Origin: Planctomycetes bacterium UBA1662 | Lineage (GTDB): Bacteria; Planctomycetota; UBA8108 | Length of the DNA stretch: 13,067 nucleotides | Assembly (NCBI GenBank): GCA_002320775.1 | Contig: DCKY01000245.1 | Coordinates: 1 to 13,067 of the forward strand | Direction of reading: 5' to 3' | Shown here: in pieces, positions 6,713 to 13,067 of the stretch | How positions within the stretch are numbered: the first letter of the stretch is position 1 | Layout of the letters: the number at the start of each line of letters is the position of its first letter | Notes under the pieces: generated by a model | Told to the model about the DNA's origin: nothing | Seen by the model: the letters and a program-made list of their open reading frames with translations, nothing else | The model's database searches: none | Translations under genes and position numbers: made by a program

Positions 6713-8992
6713 TCAATCAGCACTTTCAGAGAGAATCTTGCGGTAGGCCCGCCGGGCATCTTCATAAGCCTTCGCGGCCTCGGCCAGCTCAGACTTCCGG
6801 ATACGGCCCTTCTTCTGCTTCCAGCATTGGTCAACCGATTCCAGGCACCACTGGGCACTCTTCTTCGATGCGCGAATCGGCTTGTCGCCGACAATCACGA
6901 AGACCGGGTTGGTATGACAGCTCGGAAGGATTCTAAGCGCGACCCAGCTGGATTTGCTCAGCTCCACCTCGGCCGAGAAATCCTGGAGCTTCCCATCAGC
7001 GACGATCTCTTTGCGAAAAACAGGCTCACCATTGACGATCACCTCAACAGGCACCTTACGAGTTCCACCCAACCGGGCTCTCTCAATATGCCAGTAGGGC
7101 TTCTGCTGGTAGGGACGACCCCTGAGGTCAGGATTCGGTTTCTCATCGAGCATGGCGGCCACCCGGGTGGTAATTTTGACCTTCCCAGGCTTGTCGAGAC
7201 GCACCTCGCTCCCCTTGGTGCCCACCTCCAGGGTGCCGACCTTGAAATCGACCAGGTGGCTGCGGCCATCTCCTACATAAGAACGCCCATTTTTGAGCTC
7301 CTCACAGAAACGGTCAAAATCGAGCTTCCCATCGAGCTTGCAATAAACCCTGCCGAGTCCAACCCGTTCACCGTAGATACACGGAAAATCGGTCTCACCG
7401 CTGATCATGGTGCGGAAGCCGCAGTTCAGCGTGTGGTACCAGATGTTCAGCTCCCATACGTAGGGTGTATCGACAGTCGAGATGAAATCTACAACACCGT
7501 GCACCACGTCCACTATGTATTCATTCGCGCCGATACTGTTGAAGGGAGGAATGACATAGTTCGGAAGGTCAGCCGTTTTCACATCGAGGCCCCAACCGCT
7601 GTGAGAAAAGCCGACCACCCCCCCCTGCTTCTTTCCCCAGGCCAGAACCGGCAGGTCCCAGCTGGGCCACTCCTCGATCTTCGTGGTCCCGGGGTAATCA
7701 TCCTCCTTCAGCCGGAGCAGGCACAGGTGCCCCGCGTGGGAAGAAGGAAAACCGGAGACCTCGACATCGTAGCGCATCAGGTAGTCAGGTTTGCTGAGAT
7801 CAGAGACCCTGCCATCGAAGAACTGCTTCTGGAAATACCAGCAGGGCCCCCAGCTCAGGACGCAGCCGACGTTCAGGTCCTCCCCGAGAATATGGCGCAT
7901 CATCGACTTCGGAGTCACGCCCTGGTTGGGGCTCTCGTAATGAGAGCAGCCGGCCGCATGAATATGATGGTCGCCGCTGTACCAGCCGAGCTTCTTGGCG
8001 TGAAACCACCTTCTGAGCTTGAAATTCGCCCGACTGGTCTTCTGCCCGCTGGGCACCACCACATCCATCCTGTCGCGGAAGTACTCGGGTCCGCGTCCGT
8101 ATTCGAACGAATATTTCCCGGGCGGCAGGGAGATCGACTCGCCGTGATGGCGGTAGATCTGGGCATGAAAAAAGAAATCCGGTTCGAGACGACGTGATCG
8201 ATGGGGATAGATCCTCCCGCGGGTGTCGCGAATGACAAACGAGGCGCTCGCGGGCTTGCCATCGTAATCGCTGACCCCGAGAACAACCTCGGTCGAGGGA
8301 ATGCAATTGAAGAGAACATTCGCCTCGTTCCTGAAGCCGAGATCCTGGGTTCCCTGTCCGACATTGAACTCGATCTTGGCCTCTCGCTTACCCGCATCCC
8401 TTGAATAGATCTCGACAATCCTGTACTCGAGCGCCAGCCCGGAGAGGGTCTTGTTGAGAGGACGGGAATCAAAGGTCTGGACGTCCATCCAGCGATCGCC
8501 CACCTGGGCCGGCGTGACGCTCACCTTCGGATCCGCCGAACCGCTTGACCGTTTAAAGACAGGCTTCGCATTGGGGCTCTTCGCCTGCAGCTGCGCCGTC
8601 ACCCCCGCCTCGTTGTGAACCCGCACCAGGAAGGCCCTCCACCCCTGCTGGATACATTCGGGCGCGGCCGGTCCACGCCCGACCTTCACCCGGCTCTCGG
8701 GATTGATATGAACCGTGAAAAGAACATGAGGCGCGAAAATGGCCTGGATCCCCTTCACAGCCTCCGCCCCGCCCTTGCCAATCGCCGTATCAAGAGCTCC
8801 CGCCTCCTCTGCCGAGAGAGGCCTGCCGATATAGGCCAGGGCTTCTTTTACCCTGCGAGCCTGTGCCACAAGGGGCTGAGACTCGATTCCCGCAACAGGC
8901 TTCAGCTCCTCGGGCGAAGCCCAGGAGGCCGACTGGAAACCTGGAGAAACAAGCAAAAGAAAGATGATGGTGAGTAAGTTTCGGCGTCTCAT
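6713..8992 (-). CDS. Secreted CehA/McbA-like PHP-type metallohydrolase
   Basis: 759 residues from the chosen start. It opens with a signal peptide: MRRRNLL, a hydrophobic core, and probable cleavage after SASWA (about residue 25), so it acts outside the cytoplasm. An N-terminal domain of unknown role (26-220) is followed by a beta-rich stretch resembling carboxypeptidase-regulatory modules (about 236-325, with DYDGKPASASFVIRD and LPPGKYSFEYG). The catalytic region starts with WYSGDHHIHAAG (337-348), the HxH metal motif of PHP hydrolases, and continues with GFSHSGWG (461-468; H464) and ISGETDFP (530-537; E533, D535). CehA and McbA are carbaryl hydrolases, but most family members have no known substrate, and I would not assign one. 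The start at 8992 is preferred over an upstream ATG at 9061 because it has AGAGGA seven bases before it and places the signal peptide at the N terminus. First gene of a unit with bpt; divergent from the next gene. Confidence 0.8.
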   Translation of the reverse strand: MRRRNLLTIIFLLLVSPGFQSASWASPEELKPVAGIESQPLVAQARRVKEALAYIGRPLSAEEAGALDTAIGKGGAEAVKGIQAIFAPHVLFTVHINPESRVKVGRGPAAPECIQQGWRAFLVRVHNEAGVTAQLQAKSPNAKPVFKRSSGSADPKVSVTPAQVGDRWMDVQTFDSRPLNKTLSGLALEYRIVEIYSRDAGKREAKIEFNVGQGTQDLGFRNEANVLFNCIPSTEVVLGVSDYDGKPASASFVIRDTRGRIYPHRSRRLEPDFFFHAQIYRHHGESISLPPGKYSFEYGRGPEYFRDRMDVVVPSGQKTSRANFKLRRWFHAKKLGWYSGDHHIHAAGCSHYESPNQGVTPKSMMRHILGEDLNVGCVLSWGPCWYFQKQFFDGRVSDLSKPDYLMRYDVEVSGFPSSHAGHLCLLRLKEDDYPGTTKIEEWPSWDLPVLAWGKKQGGVVGFSHSGWGLDVKTADLPNYVIPPFNSIGANEYIVDVVHGVVDFISTVDTPYVWELNIWYHTLNCGFRTMISGETDFPCIYGERVGLGRVYCKLDGKLDFDRFCEELKNGRSYVGDGRSHLVDFKVGTLEVGTKGSEVRLDKPGKVKITTRVAAMLDEKPNPDLRGRPYQQKPYWHIERARLGGTRKVPVEVIVNGEPVFRKEIVADGKLQDFSAEVELSKSSWVALRILPSCHTNPVFVIVGDKPIRASKKSAQWCLESVDQCWKQKKGRIRKSELAEAAKAYEDARRAYRKILSESAD

Positions 8993-9037
8993 CCGGTGGT
9001 CCTCTTTTGTAGTTGGTAGATATTGAGACAGGCTAGG

Positions 9038-9091
9038 TGATAATACATCGATGAGCCCCAATAATCGATGCGTTGGCGGGGCTTATCGACA
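9038..9091. promoter_or_regulatory. Divergent control region with imperfect 14-base dyad
   Basis: Between the two divergent genes, CATCGATGAGCCCC (9046-9059) and GGGGCTTATCGACA (9078-9091) form an inverted repeat matching at 11 of 14 positions, or 12 pairs if one G-U is allowed, around an 18-base spacer. Just left of it TGATAATAC (9038-9046) looks like an extended -10 box on the plus strand, and the same bases give TATTAT (9045-9040) on the minus strand. No good -35 box was found for either direction. The dyad could be a regulator site serving both genes or a 5' RNA hairpin. Both readings are inference. Confidence 0.35.
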
Positions 9092-9147
9092 GCAGCGCGG
9101 TTGTCATCCAGACCGCGACGGCCAGTCCACGGAGGCGGATCGCCAAA

Positions 9148-12060
9148 ATGAAAAAAAAACAGGCCCTCACAACGATACTGCTGATCATTTGCGGCTACCT
9201 GGCCTACCAGCTCCTGCGTGATGCTCCAGAGGGCGCCAGGGAACCCGAAGGCGACCCCCGAATCGAAAACCGGGCCCGGGAAGAAGAGAAGGTTCCGATC
9301 GTTGAAACGGTTGAGGTGGAGAAGACGGAGATCCTCCCCGATCCGGTGAAGGCAGTCCGCAGGGACACTATCGCCGGTCGCGTGGTGATAAAGGAAACTA
9401 CGCAACCTGTCGCCGAGGCCGTCATCTCCCTGCTCAATGACCCTGGAACGAAAACGGCAACAAAGAAGGACGGTTCCTTCCGCCTGGTCCCGGTGGCTCC
9501 CCAGGCCAACGACCTGCTGATCCGCGCGCCAGGCTACGGAGTCACCATACGTCCGCAAGTTCCCGGCGGCACCAAAGAGCTGGTCATCCTGCTTGAAAAA
9601 GAGCTCACGCTTCGCGGAACGACCGTCTTCCCCGATGGCAGACCTGCCCCGAATATCGAGCTTCTCCTCCACTCCGCCGCAACTCTCGAGGCGGATCCGT
9701 TCTCGCGCGCCGCGGCCCTCCACGGAGGCCGGCCGGCGGAAGCACGGGGAACCAGCGACAGCCAGGGAGTCTTCTCCATCGGAGGACTGTCGCAGCGGGA
9801 CTGGTTCCTTCGCACCAGGGGTCCCGGGATCGTCGAGCAGGTCCTCAATGGAGTGGTCTGGGTCAGGCCGGAAATACAGCCGATTGAGGTCGTCGTTGAG
9901 CCCGGGCTGTCCATCACCGGAAACATCGTAGACGAGGCCGGGAATTCTCTGCCGGGCCTGGAGGTCCGGGTCTTTGCGGAATTGGACCTGAACCTGGCTA
10001 TCACCCTCACGAAAAAAACCGACGACGAAGGGCGATTCGTCCTTGGCGGTCTCAGCAAGAGAACCTTTGGGCTCATCGCTGGAGCCTCAAGCGACTTCTT
10101 TCCCATCAGGATCGACCAGGTCGAGCCTGGCGAGGAGCTACTCATCGAGCTGGCGAGAGCGGACTCGCTCAACGGGCGCGTCATCGATGCGGAAAGCTCC
10201 CGGCCCGTTGAGGGAGCTGTCATTGGCTGGAACGATGGAGCCGAGGATGACTTCAAAGAGCTTCATGGCGAGTCGATACGGGAGACCGTCAGCGATGAAC
10301 AGGGACACTTCAACCTGCGCGGGATCCCCCGAGGAGATGTCGAGTTCACTGCCCGGGCCGAAGGGTATTTGATGATGAAGCTCGACAAGACTCTTCGCCG
10401 CAATACCGCGGACAAGAGCGGACCGGTGCTGCGTATGAGCCGCGCCGGCAGGGTGCGGGGCGTTGCGAGAAATGAAGCGGGAGCTCCCGTGGCCGAAGCG
10501 AGGATCGAGCTGAGGCTGAACTCGCAAAACGGTCTTGTCCTGACGACGGGAGAATCCGATTCCGAGGGACGCTTCCATCTCGGACTCGACTCCACCCCGA
10601 AAGACGAGGCCTGCACGGTCACAGCTCAACACAAAGACTACCAGGGCAGCACTCCGGTAGAGCTCATCATCGAGGATCCATCCCGGGAGCACCCCGAGCT
10701 GGCCATCACCCTCCTGGCGGGGGGAACGATCAGCGGAAAGATCAACTTCGACCGGGAACGGCTCCCGGAGGGCCTCACGCTGGCCGGAGTCAAGCTGATG
10801 CTTCTGCGGGTCGAGGAAGGTGAGCTGGCAGAGCTCAACCGCTCGTCCAGCAGCGATGCGAACGGAGAGTACAGCCTGGCCGGGCTGGCGAAAGGTGAAT
10901 ATGTTCTGCGAAGCGACAGCGCCGGTTTCTCCCCCTACCAGAGCGAACCGCTGCGTCTTGGAGAGAGAGAGAGCCTGCTCCACGAGATCTTCTTCACGGC
11001 GGAGAGGGTCGTCAGTGGAGAGGTAAGGAACCAGCTGGGAGAACCTCTCCGCGCGACCATCTCAGCCAGGGACCTGAGAAACAGTCATCGCAAACGGAGC
11101 CGCCGCCAGACCTTCAGCGACAAATACGGGCGTTTTCGCCTGGGAAGCCTGGGCCCCGGACCCTACAGGGTTACGGCTGAGGCTGCCGACCACCTTCCGT
11201 TGACGGAAAACAGCGTCTCACCTCCCGAGGAGAGCAACTTTGTTCTCGAGCGCTACGGCTGGGTAGAAGGCGAGGTCAAAGATGACTCGACAGGAAACCC
11301 GCTTGAAGATTTCTCCATCACGATTCTTCCAATTGGAGAAACAGGCGAAAAACCAGGGCGGCCCAGGGAGACGGTTTTCGAGAATTCCGGCGGGCGTTTT
11401 TTCATCGGCGGCCTGGCCAGGGGGAAATATGATTTCCTGCTCTCGGCAAACGGCTACCTGCCGCTCATCAGGATTCTCTCCATCAGCGGAGAGAAAATTT
11501 CGTCGAAGCTGGACCTCAAGCTCTCCCGAGGCCGTTCGATCGAGCTCGCTGTCGAAGATCAGGAGGGGCGAGCCATTGAAGGTTGCCGTATCTCGGTCCA
11601 CCTGCAGGTCACCGGAGGAAAGCCCCCTTCGACTCCGCATCGTAGCGTCTTCCTGACAAACGACAAAGGAAAGGCTCGCATCTCGGGGCTCGCAACAGGC
11701 TCCTGGACCCTGGCCTTCAACCATCCGGGATACCTTCCCCACCAACCACTCAGCCTGTCCCTGGCGGAGGAGATCGAGACGCCGCCTTCACTGAAGGTGA
11801 CCCTGCTGAGCGGCGCATCGCTCAAGGGCAAGTTGAGCACTCCCGTGATCAGCGGAAGACGAGACCGACTGCTCCTGATGGGAAAGAATCTCCAGCGCCA
11901 GGCGGAACCCGATGATAACAGGAACTACGTATTTGATGGTCTGCCCCCGGGTACCTACACCCTGCTTCACTACGGGAACTCGCGCCTGGTGGGAAAACCC
12001 ATCCAGGTTCGTATCGAGGCCGGGGCAAAAAAGGTCATCCTCAATATCGACAAGAATTGA
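9148..12060 (+). CDS. Membrane-anchored protein of about ten carboxypeptidase-regulatory-like modules
   Basis: No specific function is recognised. The 970-residue product starts MKKKQ followed by one hydrophobic helix (about 6-23), then an acidic, charged linker (24-72), so it is probably anchored by its N terminus and faces the periplasm or surface. The rest reads as about ten tandem modules, near 74-154, 155-255, 256-340, 341-434, 435-527, 528-620, 621-704, 705-797, 798-890 and 891-970. Each follows the plan h-x-G-x-V-x-(D/N)-x-x-G-x-P-h … (S/T)D-x-x-G-x-F-x-h-x-G-L-x-x-G-x-Y-x-h, typical of the carboxypeptidase regulatory-like (transthyretin-type) beta-sandwich; examples are SDEQGHFNLRGIPRG (382-396) and DGLPPGTYTL (930-939). 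No catalytic domain, sorting signal or C-terminal helix is visible. The ATG at 9148 was preferred to a TTG at 9073 because of GGAGG at 9131-9135 and the N-terminal helix. A nine-A run follows the ATG. A structural or adhesive surface role is a guess. Confidence 0.85.
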   Translation: MKKKQALTTILLIICGYLAYQLLRDAPEGAREPEGDPRIENRAREEEKVPIVETVEVEKTEILPDPVKAVRRDTIAGRVVIKETTQPVAEAVISLLNDPGTKTATKKDGSFRLVPVAPQANDLLIRAPGYGVTIRPQVPGGTKELVILLEKELTLRGTTVFPDGRPAPNIELLLHSAATLEADPFSRAAALHGGRPAEARGTSDSQGVFSIGGLSQRDWFLRTRGPGIVEQVLNGVVWVRPEIQPIEVVVEPGLSITGNIVDEAGNSLPGLEVRVFAELDLNLAITLTKKTDDEGRFVLGGLSKRTFGLIAGASSDFFPIRIDQVEPGEELLIELARADSLNGRVIDAESSRPVEGAVIGWNDGAEDDFKELHGESIRETVSDEQGHFNLRGIPRGDVEFTARAEGYLMMKLDKTLRRNTADKSGPVLRMSRAGRVRGVARNEAGAPVAEARIELRLNSQNGLVLTTGESDSEGRFHLGLDSTPKDEACTVTAQHKDYQGSTPVELIIEDPSREHPELAITLLAGGTISGKINFDRERLPEGLTLAGVKLMLLRVEEGELAELNRSSSSDANGEYSLAGLAKGEYVLRSDSAGFSPYQSEPLRLGERESLLHEIFFTAERVVSGEVRNQLGEPLRATISARDLRNSHRKRSRRQTFSDKYGRFRLGSLGPGPYRVTAEAADHLPLTENSVSPPEESNFVLERYGWVEGEVKDDSTGNPLEDFSITILPIGETGEKPGRPRETVFENSGGRFFIGGLARGKYDFLLSANGYLPLIRILSISGEKISSKLDLKLSRGRSIELAVEDQEGRAIEGCRISVHLQVTGGKPPSTPHRSVFLTNDKGKARISGLATGSWTLAFNHPGYLPHQPLSLSLAEEIETPPSLKVTLLSGASLKGKLSTPVISGRRDRLLLMGKNLQRQAEPDDNRNYVFDGLPPGTYTLLHYGNSRLVGKPIQVRIEAGAKKVILNIDKN

Positions 12061-12101
12061 CCTCGCTCATCCATTCCCGGCCAGCAGGACAGGACCGGCC
12101 C

Positions 12102-12239
12102 TCAAGCCTCTCCCTCTCCCTCTCCCTCGCCATCCACATCACCCTCCGGGCGGAGGTAGAGCGCTCTCGCCAGCAGAAAGCCTGCCACCATTCCAATGCC
12201 TATGAAAATGAGGTATCTCACATCTACCGTGCTCCGCAT
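12102..12239 (-). CDS. Possible small single-pass membrane protein with Gly-Glu tail
   Basis: A 45-codon frame starting with ATG at 12239 encodes MRSTVDVR, a strongly hydrophobic segment YLIFIGIGMVAGFLLARALYL (9-29), then RPEGDVD and a (GE)4 tail. The predicted arrangement is N-terminus, one membrane helix, and a short acidic end. No strong ribosome-binding site is seen; upstream lies CTGGCCCCATTCTTT. It is 45 bases downstream of the stop of the TPR gene and, notably, in the same reading frame with no further stop between. That gap also holds a perfect five-base-pair hairpin (GCGCG-AGC-CGCGC, 12258-12270) without a T-run. Alternatives are a chance ORF or a detached C-terminal anchor of the TPR protein. 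No family is recognised. Confidence 0.45.
   Translation of the reverse strand: MRSTVDVRYLIFIGIGMVAGFLLARALYLRPEGDVDGEGEGEGEA
12107..12128. repeat. Six-base tandem repeat (CTCTCC, about 3.5 copies)
   Basis: Plus strand CTCTCC repeated from 12108 to 12128 (GGAGAG on the minus strand). In the small minus-strand ORF it encodes the Gly-Glu tail. A hexamer unit keeps frame when copies are gained or lost, so it can change tail length without breaking the frame. Confidence 0.7.
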
Positions 12240-12284
12240 AAAGAATGGGGCCAGACAGCGCGAGCCGCGCGACCGTAAAGAAGC

Positions 12285-13067
12285 TTACTTCTCTTCCGCA
12301 CCCTCCGCGGGAGCATCGGCCTCGGGTTTTGCGGCTCCGAAGACCCGGTCGAGATAGTGGCGATAGAGCCCGGCGGCGAGATCATCCGCCTTCGCCAGGG
12401 CGAGCAGGGCCGCGACTCCGGCGGATCCATCTTCAGCAAAGAGGGACATGTAGGCGCTGAGGAGCTTGTGCTTGCCGCTGCTGGCGAGCTCGGCGAGACG
12501 ATCCTGGAAAGCTTTCGCCGAGGGAAAGTGTCCGGCCACATCCTCTGGAAGAACAGCGAAGGCTCCCTCTGACTCGAGAGCTTTGCGGAGCACCAGCTCA
12601 GCATGCTGGTACTTTCCGAGCCCGAAGAGCGCCTCGGCCAGCAGCAGGGGATGAATCGGGTCATCGCTGTCGCGGTAGGCTCCCGCCAGCAGAAGACCGG
12701 CATCCCTGTACTTGCCCTTGCGCAGCAGCGCTACGCCATTCCTGGCGGCCGGGCTACCGAGGCGAGCGGCGCGTTCCTGGGATCGAACGACTCCCTCAAA
12801 TGGACCCAGGCTGGGTGTTGCCAGGGGAGAGGCATCCACCGGCATCTGAATTCCCATCTGCCAGGAGAAAGGATAGCTGTGTTGCAGACCAAGCCTCGGC
12901 TCGATCGCTACCGGGGGAAGAAAGCTCATTCCGCGGTAGCCCCGATAGGCCGGGTAGCTCTGGGCAAGATAGCCCTGGGGAAGATTCCAACCCCAACCGG
13001 GCAGCAGCCATGGCGAGCTGAGCAGGGCTCCATTGTAGCCTCCGGTATAGGCTTGCCCGGCTTGAGC
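12285..13067 (-). CDS. TPR-like protein, 5' end outside window
   Basis: The frame stays open from the stop at 12285 to the window edge, giving 260 residues of a longer protein; an internal ATG at 12929 is not needed as the start. The visible N-terminal part (about 1-46) is rich in Gly, Tyr, Pro and Trp, for example YTGGYNGALL and GWGWNLPQGYLAQSYPAY, as in many planctomycete secreted or envelope proteins. From about residue 92 come helical repeats like tetratricopeptide units: NGVALLRKGKYRDAGLLLAGAY and LLLAEALFGLGKYQHAELVLRKAL. The C terminus (AKPEADAPAEGAEEK) is an acidic, Ala/Pro-rich tail. TPRs mediate protein contacts; partner and location are unknown. A signal peptide, if any, is outside the window. 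Confidence 0.8.
   Translation of the reverse strand, partial: AQAGQAYTGGYNGALLSSPWLLPGWGWNLPQGYLAQSYPAYRGYRGMSFLPPVAIEPRLGLQHSYPFSWQMGIQMPVDASPLATPSLGPFEGVVRSQERAARLGSPAARNGVALLRKGKYRDAGLLLAGAYRDSDDPIHPLLLAEALFGLGKYQHAELVLRKALESEGAFAVLPEDVAGHFPSAKAFQDRLAELASSGKHKLLSAYMSLFAEDGSAGVAALLALAKADDLAAGLYRHYLDRVFGAAKPEADAPAEGAEEK

Noticed and set aside
6827..8197. Open frame of about 456 codons on the plus strand
   Set aside because: It is wholly antisense to the hydrolase gene, whose signal peptide and metal motifs are clear. Its translation resembles no family I know and it has no ribosome-binding site. GC-rich genes often give such long shadow frames.
8993..9061. Upstream ATG at 9061 as start of the hydrolase gene
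   Set aside because: It would bury the signal peptide 23 residues inside and has no better ribosome-binding site. The ATG at 8992 has AGAGGA at good spacing.
9073..9147. TTG at 9073 as start of the modular protein
   Set aside because: It would put 25 extra residues before the KKK-plus-helix anchor and would overlap the intergenic dyad. The ATG at 9148 with GGAGG upstream fits better.
10962..10975. GA dinucleotide run in the modular protein gene
   Set aside because: It is short, stays in frame within a normal module and shows no other sign of a functional repeat.
12061..12101. Possible terminator after the modular protein gene
   Set aside because: The two GGCC/CCGG copies pair over only four bases and no T-run follows, so a hairpin terminator is not supported.

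Overview
The window most likely comes from a member of the Planctomycetota. The first ~265 bases are the antisense copy of a 16S rRNA 5' end whose start (…GAATGAACGTTGGCGGCGTGG… on the minus strand) is the form typical of that phylum. The protein content also fits: a CehA/McbA-type secreted metallohydrolase, a large protein built of carboxypeptidase-regulatory-like modules, and a Gly/Tyr-rich TPR protein. I cannot assign a class or genus. Protein-coding DNA is GC-rich and densely packed.

Layout. Positions 1-624 (minus): 5' end of a 16S rRNA gene with its leader, an NusB/S10-type boxA and a good sigma-70-type promoter. Positions 633-1496 (minus): lgt, whose stop lies only 8 bases upstream of the rRNA promoter -35 box. 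Positions 1662-5970 (plus): dxr, then a site-2 protease of the RseP family enlarged by what read as five PDZ modules, then a PlsC-type acyltransferase. Together with divergent lgt this is a cell-envelope neighbourhood (isoprenoid precursor, lipoprotein lipidation, phospholipid acylation, envelope proteolysis). Positions 6005-8992 (minus): a two-gene unit with a secreted PHP/CehA-McbA metallohydrolase followed, 9 bases later, by a Bpt/ATE-type aminoacyl-tRNA-protein transferase. Positions 9148-12060 (plus, divergent from that unit): a 970-residue membrane-anchored protein of about ten tandem beta-sandwich modules. Positions 12102-13067 (minus): a possible 45-residue single-TM protein preceded by a TPR-like gene that runs off the window edge.

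The main known functions are housekeeping. I see no CRISPR array, no transposon, no phage gene, no tRNA and no defence module. The most unusual items are the five-PDZ RseP-like protease, a terminator-like hairpin plus T-tract in the rRNA leader downstream of boxA, an rRNA promoter whose putative UP element overlaps the lgt C-terminal codons, the ten-module surface protein and its intergenic dyad, and the small hydrophobic ORF lying in the same frame as the TPR gene stop.
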